A DNA stretch of 32,306 nucleotides, taken from a virus. The number at the start of each line of letters is the position of its first letter. Within the stretch, counting starts at the first letter, position 1. A program made the position numbers and the translations under genes. Below the pieces are notes generated by a model. That model ran no database searches. It saw only the letters and a list, made by a program, of their open reading frames with translations, and was not told where the DNA came from. The DNA lies in the IMG/VR virus record IMGVR_UViG_3300025098_002309, positions 1 to 32,306 of that record, one strand, 5' to 3'. Shown here one piece after another: positions 1 to 5,682 of the stretch.

Positions 1-3
1 TAT

Positions 4-93
4 ATGATTAACCAAAAAAATATTTTAAAAATAATTCAAAATAAATTAGGATATATCAAATATTTTTCGTATCTTCCAGGTATAAACAATTAA
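4..93 (+). CDS. Possible 29-aa micro-ORF across promoter P1
   Basis: An open frame of 29 codons from ATG at 4 to TAA at 91-93 runs through the promoter-bearing repeat. Its start context, seen fully in the right copy, is TTTAAATTATATG, close to the TTTAAATTATG contexts of the genes at 356 and 594. The right copy lies just downstream of another early promoter. Chance is quite possible in such AT-rich DNA, and no function can be assigned. Confidence 0.25.
   Translation: MINQKNILKIIQNKLGYIKYFSYLPGINN
46..75 (+). promoter_or_regulatory. Early promoter copy P1
   Basis: The core CAAATATTTTTCGTATCTT is shared exactly by four copies in the window. A TTAGG element in the -33 region (TTTGG in two other copies) lies about 20 bases before TATCTTCC. 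This approximates the Bacteroidota sigma-ABfr layout, TTG at -33 and TAnnTTTG at -7. It lies 38 bases before the ATG at 113, so it probably drives the small early genes and the glycosyltransferase/bS21 run to 2382. Confidence 0.7.
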
Positions 94-112
94 AACAATT
101 AAAATTACAATT

Positions 113-352
113 ATGGTAAACACAATCAGTAAAACGGAAAAACAATTAGTAGATTATTTAGAGAACCAAATCACTCACACTATTGGTTTCATTAAAGGAT
201 TAGAGAGAGGGATTGATGTACTTAACGAATCTGCAGATTATTCTCTACCCAATGATGTTATTGATACTAAAATGGAAGAGGTAAAAGATTTAAGATTTAG
301 ATTAAGTTGGTTACAGGGCCAAAAGATGATTATCACAAACCAATCATTTTAA
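113..352 (+). CDS. Small early protein, unknown (79 aa)
   Basis: I do not recognise a family. The 79-residue product is mixed-charge and probably mostly helical, with an N-terminal stretch rich in Lys, Glu and Gln and a helical-looking segment around residues 35-70. There is no signal peptide and no membrane segment. The start has no Shine-Dalgarno motif; it is preceded by the A/T leader ACAATTAAAATTACAATT, typical of flavobacterial starts. It is the first gene after promoter P1 and lies three bases before the next gene. At the right end of the window the same leader is fused to a different coding start, so this gene may be an optional cassette. Small early phage proteins often modify host functions, but that is general knowledge, not evidence here. 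Confidence 0.7.
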   Translation: MVNTISKTEKQLVDYLENQITHTIGFIKGLERGIDVLNESADYSLPNDVIDTKMEEVKDLRFRLSWLQGQKMIITNQSF

Positions 353-355
353 ATT

Positions 356-601
356 ATGAGTAAAACAATTAAAATTATGAGTAAAGAACAAAAAAAGAGT
401 GTAGAAATATTTGAAAGGTTTTCAATATTAGATAGAGGGGAGTTGGTTCAAATGATTCTAAATTTTGAAAATGGTATTAAACACCTTATTCACAAGTATG
501 AACATGAGGGTGATTATTATATGGATAAAAACGATGACCCTCAATTAAGAACTTCCAAAGATGTAGTTGAAGATTTAAGAAAAATTTTAAATTATGAGTA
601 A
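356..601 (+). CDS. Small early protein, unknown (81 aa)
   Basis: I do not recognise a family. The 81-residue product is charged and looks helical, with no membrane segment. Two starts are possible: ATG at 356 and ATG at 377. The second is preceded by AAAACAATTAAAATT, nearly the same leader as in the 115-bp repeat, so the shorter protein starting M-S-K-E-Q is a real alternative. The first 15 bases are also the last 15 bases of the window (32292-32306), where they follow the repeat leader directly. The stop overlaps the next gene start by eight bases (ATGAGTAA), implying translational coupling to the glycosyltransferase. Confidence 0.75.
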   Translation: MSKTIKIMSKEQKKSVEIFERFSILDRGELVQMILNFENGIKHLIHKYEHEGDYYMDKNDDPQLRTSKDVVEDLRKILNYE

Positions 602-1715
602 TCAGTTTTGGGATTCACCCAAGTACACTAAAACAGTTCTTATCATTCCTAACTATACACACTTTGGGAGTGATAAGAATATCAATGCCGATTCGTTTGT
701 ATTAGTAATGAGAGAGTTTATATCTAACTCTATGTTATATGATGTTAGATTTATAATACCTTATCCAAGTGGTAACATACCAACATCCTTAGCTTCTCTA
801 CCAAATGTAGATTTAAGAGATATGGGTCCTTTATCTACATTCCCACAAACAATGAGAACACAATTCCCACAGAAGTTCTTTAAAAGAATATTAGGTGAGG
901 AAACTATAAACTTAATATGGTCTCATCTACCCGAATGGACTAATCAAGTTTTAATCAATAGAAGATATACACCATTTCAGCCTGTGATAGGTTACTCACA
1001 TTGGTGGGAGATTAAAGATAATGGTGGTTATCAGTTTAATTCTTTTGTTGATAATATCAATGGTATTCTACAAATGGAAGTTTGTGGTGTTAACTCTCAA
1101 TGGGTAAAGAATAAGGTGTTAGAGAGAGCCGGAGAGATATTCAATAAGGATATAATAGATAAGTTAAAGAAGATTATACAACCTTGGTATCTTGGTATGA
1201 ATGGATTTGAGGATTACAAAGAAAAGAATGATATACCTACGTTCTTATTTAACCATAGAATAAACGAATACACAGGCGGAGAATACTTCTTTAAGTTTAT
1301 GGATACTATGTGGGATAAAGGATATAAGTTTCAAGTATATACATCCAACTCACAGATAGATAAACCTTATGTAGTATCTGCTAAAGCAGTAGATAGAGAT
1401 GAGTATTTACAAAACATTAGTAAAGCTCACTTTGGTATAGGAACATTCAAGAAATACTCTGCTTGGAGTATGAGTGCAACTGATGGGTTATCTGTAAACG
1501 TTCCTTATCTTTTACCGAAAGGATTATGTTATGAAGAAATGGTTGGTGAGAATTATCCTTACCTATATGATGATAGAAATCAATTTGAACAATGGATAGA
1601 AGAAATTCTAAAAGGTTCATTTGAAGAAAAGAAAACAGACTTAGAAGGAATATCAGTAAACTTATCTTGGGATAGAGTATTACAAAATTGGGATGTTAAA
1701 AAATACTTGATATAA
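594..1715 (+). CDS. GT-B fold glycosyltransferase (GT4-like)
   Basis: This 373-residue protein looks like a two-domain GT-B glycosyltransferase. The N-terminal half opens with a Rossmann-like strand (TVLIIPNYTH, residues 14-23). It contains VNSQWVKNKVL (residues 167-177), which resembles the inter-domain region of GT4 enzymes. The C-terminal half starts at PTFLFNHR (215-222) and carries a nucleotide-sugar-site-like segment at about 288-316, around ATDGLSVNVPYLLP, where GT4 enzymes have their EAxAxGxP region. The canonical E-x7-E pair is not obvious, so the donor and the exact family are uncertain. It could modify phage DNA, virion proteins or host envelope. It is the only glycosyltransferase on the early strand, coupled to its neighbours by an 8-base overlap upstream and a TAATG overlap downstream. 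Confidence 0.75.
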   Translation: MSNQFWDSPKYTKTVLIIPNYTHFGSDKNINADSFVLVMREFISNSMLYDVRFIIPYPSGNIPTSLASLPNVDLRDMGPLSTFPQTMRTQFPQKFFKRILGEETINLIWSHLPEWTNQVLINRRYTPFQPVIGYSHWWEIKDNGGYQFNSFVDNINGILQMEVCGVNSQWVKNKVLERAGEIFNKDIIDKLKKIIQPWYLGMNGFEDYKEKNDIPTFLFNHRINEYTGGEYFFKFMDTMWDKGYKFQVYTSNSQIDKPYVVSAKAVDRDEYLQNISKAHFGIGTFKKYSAWSMSATDGLSVNVPYLLPKGLCYEEMVGENYPYLYDDRNQFEQWIEEILKGSFEEKKTDLEGISVNLSWDRVLQNWDVKKYLI

Positions 1716-1873
1716 TGTGGCATTACCTTAGTACAGATGATATGAAGTGGTTTAAACAACACTTATCACAAGAACAGTATTGGAAGTTATCTCATCAATG
1801 TAGAGCTAGGATACCGATGTTAAAATCAGTATATAATAAACTAAAGAAACGTTATGATAAACTTCCGAATTAA
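1715..1873 (+). CDS. Small unknown protein (52 aa)
   Basis: A 52-codon frame starts at the ATG of a TAATG stop/start overlap with the glycosyltransferase and ends at TAA 1871-1873, inside the bS21 gene (20-base overlap). The product starts M-W-H-Y-L and is rich in Lys, Arg, Trp and Tyr. Its basic C-terminal half (KLKKRYDKLP) suggests RNA or nucleic-acid contact, but no family is recognised. Its tight fit between two real genes, with overlaps at both ends, is the main reason to believe it. Without it there would be a gap of about 140 bases in an otherwise gapless run. Confidence 0.6.
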   Translation: MWHYLSTDDMKWFKQHLSQEQYWKLSHQCRARIPMLKSVYNKLKKRYDKLPN

Positions 1874-2069
1874 AGTTGGTAAGAAACCAATAGAAAAAGC
1901 CCTCAAACAATTTAAGCGTAAGTTCTCAGAGTATGAGATAAGAGAACAACTTATCGAAAGAAGAGAATATACAAAACCTACTACTAAACGTAGAAAACAG
2001 AAGATGGATGCTATCCGTCTAAATCAAATAGAAGTAATAAAACAAAAAGAAGAAGATGGGCGTAGCTAG
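1854..2069 (+). CDS. rpsU: Phage-encoded ribosomal protein bS21 homologue
   Basis: The 71-residue product matches bacterial bS21 along its length. It has an N-terminal strand (FRIKVGKKPIEKALKQFKRK, residues 4-23), the helix with KRKF, an RERREYTKP-type region (residues 35-42, ERREYTKP) and a basic tail (TKRRKQK). bS21 binds the 30S platform near the 3' end of 16S rRNA and helps initiation. Phage-borne bS21 is known from other phages. In flavobacteria bS21 helps bS18 and bS6 hide the anti-Shine-Dalgarno tail. This copy has no Tyr after residue 39, whereas a C-terminal Tyr of Flavobacterium bS21 is reported to touch that tail. No SD precedes its start. It overlaps the 52-aa gene by 20 bases and the next gene by 14. 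Confidence 0.88.
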   Translation: MINFRIKVGKKPIEKALKQFKRKFSEYEIREQLIERREYTKPTTKRRKQKMDAIRLNQIEVIKQKEEDGRS

Positions 2070-2382
2070 TGTTATTGAATTATCAGAATTATTAACTGAT
2101 GATAATTACAAAATATATAATGAAAGAAAACAAAAGATAAAAAGTAAATATCCAAAAGAATGTTTTCCAAATCATATACCAGATGGAAGTAAAGTTCCTG
2201 TTAAAAATATAACTTCATTACAAAGAAAGCAGTATCAAAGATATCTTAAAGAAATTGCTGATTTACTTTTTAAACCTAATGGGCCTTATCAAAAGTTTTC
2301 TTGGGATTATTTAACTCCACCTGCAGAAAAGATAATACGAGCTAGAAAAGCTAGAGGTAAATTAAAAACTGTAAAGTATTAG
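2056..2382 (+). CDS. Unknown basic early protein (108 aa)
   Basis: No family is recognised. The 108-residue product is Lys/Arg-rich, with a helical middle (SLQRKQYQRYLKEIADLL, about residues 54-71) and a strongly basic C-terminus (RARKARGKLK, about 95-104), consistent with nucleic-acid or ribosome binding. Its start lies inside the bS21 gene (14-base overlap), so it is probably translated with bS21 and could work with it; that is inference from position only. A weak purine stretch (AAGAAGAAG) precedes the ATG. It ends by overlapping the convergent sulfotransferase gene by four bases, leaving no room for a terminator between the two transcription directions. Confidence 0.7.
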   Translation: MGVASVIELSELLTDDNYKIYNERKQKIKSKYPKECFPNHIPDGSKVPVKNITSLQRKQYQRYLKEIADLLFKPNGPYQKFSWDYLTPPAEKIIRARKARGKLKTVKY

Positions 2383-2942
2383 TACCCAAACAACTTAAAA
2401 TCCCTATCGTAGTACTTATATAATATTTCTAATGATTGATTATCATAACTAAAAGTATAATCCTTACTCTTGTTCATCTTGGGTAAGGGTTTATAATGCT
2501 GATTCAGTTTCATTAGAATTTCCTTCCACCCTTTTTCCAACTCTTCATACTTGTAGATATCTACAATAGGCTCATTAGCATCACAAACAAAATCAGTTTG
2601 TCTCCACATATGTAGTACATTGTCCTTTAAAAAATAATTCTGAATGTAATCGTTAATATCTTTTGATAGTAGTATCTTATCATTAGCCAACACCTTGCTT
2701 AATCCTCTTTCTTTCATATAATAATAAGCAGAACCAAATCTCGTTAGTGGGTCTCTAACAATTCCAAACTTATAATATCTTTTCCATTCTTTAGGAAACT
2801 TATCTCTTATACTTCTTCCAAAAGAATGTCCACCATATTGAGAACCACCAAGAGTTTTTTCAATAGATGTTCCTGCGCATTTAGGTACATGAATAAAGAT
2901 AGAACGAGATTCATGAAATATCTGTGGAGTGCCATGTATCAT
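2379..2942 (-). CDS. Sulfotransferase (Sulfotransfer_2-like)
   Basis: The 187-residue product has both PAPS-binding signatures of carbohydrate sulfotransferases. The 5'-phosphosulfate loop is HVPKCAGTS (residues 18-26). The 3'-phosphate-binding segment is VRDPLTRFGSAY (62-73), with the Arg and Ser expected to contact PAPS. The family transfers sulfate from PAPS to a sugar hydroxyl. It has no signal peptide or membrane anchor, so it should act in the host cytoplasm. It is the last leftward gene and overlaps the upstream GT32 gene by four bases, so it forms a unit with the two glycosyltransferases. Its acceptor may be a glycan built by those enzymes on a virion protein, or a host glycan. Confidence 0.85.
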   Translation of the reverse strand: MIHGTPQIFHESRSIFIHVPKCAGTSIEKTLGGSQYGGHSFGRSIRDKFPKEWKRYYKFGIVRDPLTRFGSAYYYMKERGLSKVLANDKILLSKDINDYIQNYFLKDNVLHMWRQTDFVCDANEPIVDIYKYEELEKGWKEILMKLNQHYKPLPKMNKSKDYTFSYDNQSLEILYKYYDRDFKLFGY

Positions 2943-3568
2943 TTTTCAGAACCTTTACCTTGCCAAGTAGCTGTTCTGTGATGTACTCCATACTCTCCTT
3001 TACCAATGCCATCACCACATTGTGAGTTATCAAATATATGATGCGAGAATATACAAGTATTGTATTGAGGTTTGTTTACTAAGAACTTACCTATACCCAT
3101 AGGGCCTGTATGTTGTAGTACTCCATCTGAGTTAGGTTGTTCATATATCCATTGAATTAAATCTAACCAAAAATCTTCTTCTTTCTCACTTGCCATAAAA
3201 GCATTACCGAAGAAATCCCAACCTTTTACAACTGCTTGGTATGATTTATAAGAAAATATCTTTGCGCCTGTTAAAAGGTATCCTATATCCTTTCTAAGAT
3301 GGAAATCCATATCTAAATAAACTCCACCGAAATGATGTAGTAAATAATATCTACTTACATCTATTCTTTTTATCTTTGGAGTTAAAGTCAGCCACATCTC
3401 ATAAGAATCAGGATAAGTTTCTTTTATAAACAAATCTAAATCTTCATCAGACCAGAACTTATATTCCCAATCAGGCATTAACTCTTTTATCAACTCAGGT
3501 GATTTGTTAAAGAAGTGGGGCTTAGAATCCCAATCTTTATAACTTTGGTGTATTATCTTTGGTATCAT
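2939..3568 (-). CDS. Glycosyltransferase, GT32/OCH1-like
   Basis: The product has 209 residues. It shows the GT32 sugar-binding pattern: IPKIIHQSY at the N-terminus (residues 2-10), then KRIDVSRYYLLHHFGGVYLD (67-86) running into DMD (86-88), the DxD motif that holds the metal and nucleotide sugar. A later block around LQHTGPMGIGKF (about 151-162) also fits the family. The enzyme would use a retaining GT-A mechanism; donor and acceptor are unknown. It has no membrane segment. It overlaps by four bases both the upstream GlcNAc-transferase-like gene and the downstream sulfotransferase gene, so the three are probably translated as a coupled set at the end of the tail-fibre operon. Confidence 0.85.
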   Translation of the reverse strand: MIPKIIHQSYKDWDSKPHFFNKSPELIKELMPDWEYKFWSDEDLDLFIKETYPDSYEMWLTLTPKIKRIDVSRYYLLHHFGGVYLDMDFHLRKDIGYLLTGAKIFSYKSYQAVVKGWDFFGNAFMASEKEEDFWLDLIQWIYEQPNSDGVLQHTGPMGIGKFLVNKPQYNTCIFSHHIFDNSQCGDGIGKGEYGVHHRTATWQGKGSEK

Positions 3569-4824
3569 AACTTTATTTCTACTTTATTTTTCCAACCATC
3601 TTCTTCGTGATGAGCCCATATGATTACTACATCAGCTTCTTTCTTTGCCATAAACTTAAATCCTTTTTTCTGAGCTAGACCATTGGTAATATCTTTATCG
3701 TGTATATCTTCTCTATAAAGAACTTCACCATCTTTACTCTCAAAACCAAACATTATAAAATCAAACTTACAAGCACAAGCTACAGCTTCTCTCAATTCTT
3801 TCCATCTACTACTCCAATCTACATGATACTCATACTCTTTATCTGATATCCATTCTGAAGAAGGTTTAGATGTTGTTGGAGGTTCTATACCCTTTATAGT
3901 ATCTTCGTGTAGTAAACGGTTCTTAAAATCAATACCTGCCCATTGTTCGTACTCTTCATGAGTTCTAACTTCACCTAAATCATAGCCAGTAACATCTGCA
4001 TCATTATCTTCTTCTCTCAACATCTTTCTTAATCTCTTTTTAGAAACCTTATCCATCTCATGCCATTTACTTTCTATCTTATCTTGATTCTTATTTACAA
4101 AATCATCCCAATGTTTAACTCTACCTTCTCTCGTGTACTCATGCCATACTAAGGTTCTGTGTGGATGAAATATATCGTAACCTAATGTCCAACTACGAAT
4201 AGATAAAGAAATCTCATCACCAGCAAAGTATAAGTTAGGGTCATACTTGTATTCTTCACAATGCTTACCAATTGTAAAAAAGAAATGGCCAGATACAAAT
4301 CTAGCAGGTAAAGGTTCTGTAAGTTCTTTGTAATTGTGTATATACTCAGGATAAAATAGAATAGTACCTGATGGTGTAAACTTCTTACCAACCATTCTAA
4401 AAGGCTCTTGATTTATTTTTCTATTATCTTTAGGAGAATACATACCAGCGTAAGAAGTAAGAATAGGTTTCTCAATTCTTTTATCTTGTAGATTCTCTGC
4501 CATCTCTATAAGTTGTGTATCCCAACCTTCTGCGAATCTGTGATGTGAATCTATTTGTAAAGTCCATTCTTCACCTTTCCACATCTTTTGTATTTCACTT
4601 CTTGCCCAACACAAACCTTTAGATTCATTCCAAGGTATATCTTGTATTGTAAATCTTTCATCATCTCTCCACTCATCTAAACTCCATTCATCATCATCGT
4701 GGTATTGATTGCAAATACCAAAGGTTAAGTTCTCTGGCTTATCTGCTTGTTCTAATATATCTTTGATTGTTGGTACTACCTCTGGATCGCGGTAGTTTGC
4801 TATTTGTACAAATATTTTACTCAT
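3565..4824 (-). CDS. GlcNAc-transferase-like glycosyltransferase (GT60-like) with extra C-terminal region
   Basis: This 419-residue protein begins KIFVQIANYRDPEVVPTI (residues 3-20), with a metal-site-like IDSHHRFAEGWD (91-102) and a later FAGDEISLSIRSWTLGYD block (about 205-222). This pattern fits the Pfam GlcNAc glycosyltransferase family PF11397, whose eukaryotic relatives add GlcNAc to Skp1 hydroxyproline or to Thr in mucin-type segments. The last 90 or so residues look like a separate small domain with Trp, Cys and His residues that I cannot name. It follows the 269-aa Pro/Thr-rich virion protein and overlaps the GT32 gene by four bases. A protein acceptor, perhaps the phage's own Pro/Thr linkers, is a plausible but unproven target. 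Confidence 0.8.
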   Translation of the reverse strand: MSKIFVQIANYRDPEVVPTIKDILEQADKPENLTFGICNQYHDDDEWSLDEWRDDERFTIQDIPWNESKGLCWARSEIQKMWKGEEWTLQIDSHHRFAEGWDTQLIEMAENLQDKRIEKPILTSYAGMYSPKDNRKINQEPFRMVGKKFTPSGTILFYPEYIHNYKELTEPLPARFVSGHFFFTIGKHCEEYKYDPNLYFAGDEISLSIRSWTLGYDIFHPHRTLVWHEYTREGRVKHWDDFVNKNQDKIESKWHEMDKVSKKRLRKMLREEDNDADVTGYDLGEVRTHEEYEQWAGIDFKNRLLHEDTIKGIEPPTTSKPSSEWISDKEYEYHVDWSSRWKELREAVACACKFDFIMFGFESKDGEVLYREDIHDKDITNGLAQKKGFKFMAKKEADVVIIWAHHEEDGWKNKVEIKL

Positions 4825-4868
4825 ATACTACTGTTTAGTATATTATATATGTTTATATATTGTGGTAA

Positions 4869-5678
4869 TTACGGACAACCTGGACAACCTGTAGGTCCAA
4901 CTAAGGAAGCACCAGTCCAAAAATAGTAATCACTTAGATTCTGTGTATAATACGTTTGTGTAGTTCTTAACGCAGTACAAGTAGCGTTATCATAAACAGT
5001 AGTTGCAGTAGCAAGTGATGAAGCATCTAAGAATACAGGCTTCGTTTGGAACTGATTACAACAAGCATCTGTTGCTGATAAAGTAGAACTATAAATTGTA
5101 TAGAACGTAAAACAGTTAGGTGCCGGTGTTGGCGTTGGACCAGGCGTAGGAGATGGGGTTGGTGTAGGGCCTGGTGTAGGTGAAGGTGAAGGAGTGGGTG
5201 TAGGAGTAGGAGCTACTGATGAACTAATAATAATATCTTGTGTAGTTGTACATACACCATTAGAACGTAATCTAATTGCAAGTGCTTCTGGCGAAGGATT
5301 AACTATTGCAGTTGAACCTTGCGCTGGTAATTCAATTGTATCAAACGTATTATATAATCCACTACCTGTATTCTCTGATACAATAAACTCAGGTCCTGCA
5401 CCATTCTTTTGTGTTAACGTTAACTCATAAGTGTTATAAGCATCTGCTGATGGTGATGAACCACTAACAACTCCATTTTGACAACCACCACGAGATACCA
5501 ATCTTATACAAGTAGAAGTTTCTTCTATATCAAGATACTCTATTGAAGAAGTATTAGGTAAATCAGCAATACCAGCGAATGTATAACCTACACAATCAGT
5601 AGAATAAAAGACATTATATTCTGGTCCGGCATTTGCCGATGTTGATGTAAGTTGTATTCCGTATGATATTAAAGCCAT
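4869..5678 (-). CDS. Distal tail/virion protein with Pro/Thr-rich linker (269 aa)
   Basis: The N-terminal part holds two related segments, one around AGPEYNVFYSTDCVGYTF (residues 17-34) and one around AGPEFIVSENTGSGLYNTF, each ending in an IRL-S/R-N/G-C-like strand. A Pro/Thr/Ser linker of about 30 residues (about 155-187) follows. A Cys-rich C-terminal domain (about 188-269) ends GPTGCPGCP. There is no signal peptide. Similar C-terminal motifs (Y-x-C, CCNQF, CPGCP) occur in the 1703-aa protein immediately upstream, so both are probably tail-tip or fibre components. It is five bases downstream of that gene and upstream of the glycosyltransferase cassette. Its exact role, receptor binding or decoration, is inferred. 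Confidence 0.7.
   Translation of the reverse strand: MALISYGIQLTSTSANAGPEYNVFYSTDCVGYTFAGIADLPNTSSIEYLDIEETSTCIRLVSRGGCQNGVVSGSSPSADAYNTYELTLTQKNGAGPEFIVSENTGSGLYNTFDTIELPAQGSTAIVNPSPEALAIRLRSNGVCTTTQDIIISSSVAPTPTPTPSPSPTPGPTPTPSPTPGPTPTPAPNCFTFYTIYSSTLSATDACCNQFQTKPVFLDASSLATATTVYDNATCTALRTTQTYYTQNLSDYYFWTGASLVGPTGCPGCP
5119..5215 (-). repeat. Pro/Thr linker-coding repeat in the 269-aa protein
   Basis: The minus strand encodes alternating Pro-Thr/Ser/Gly (PTPTPSPTPGPT-like). The plus strand is a GG-every-six-bases tract (GGTGTTGG, GGAGTAGG types). The same kind of tract occurs five more times in the neighbouring 1703-aa gene, giving dispersed homology for recombination. Confidence 0.85.
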
Positions 5679-5682
5679 ATTA

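Larger units (their letters stand above)
1..115 (+). repeat. 115-bp direct repeat, left copy (early leader)
   Basis: Bases 1-115 are identical to 32180-32294; the two copies diverge immediately after a shared ATG (113-115 and 32292-32294). The unit holds an early promoter and an A/T-rich leader ending in CAATTATG. It starts different coding sequences at the two ends, a 79-aa gene here and one beginning M-S-K-T-I at the right end. It may be a terminal redundancy, a circular overlap with strain variation, or a dispersed early-gene leader. Confidence 0.95.

Noticed and set aside
1-115. Terminal repeats of a transposon or insertion sequence
   Set aside because: The repeats are direct, contain promoters, carry no inverted ends, and enclose phage genes with no transposase.
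2379-2382. Terminator between convergent units
   Set aside because: The convergent genes overlap by four bases and no hairpin with a T run is visible close to either stop.
4869-5678. Diversity-generating retroelement target in the Cys-rich tail protein
   Set aside because: No reverse transcriptase or template repeat is visible in the window, and the C-terminal codons are not biased toward AAC-type variable sites as far as I can see.
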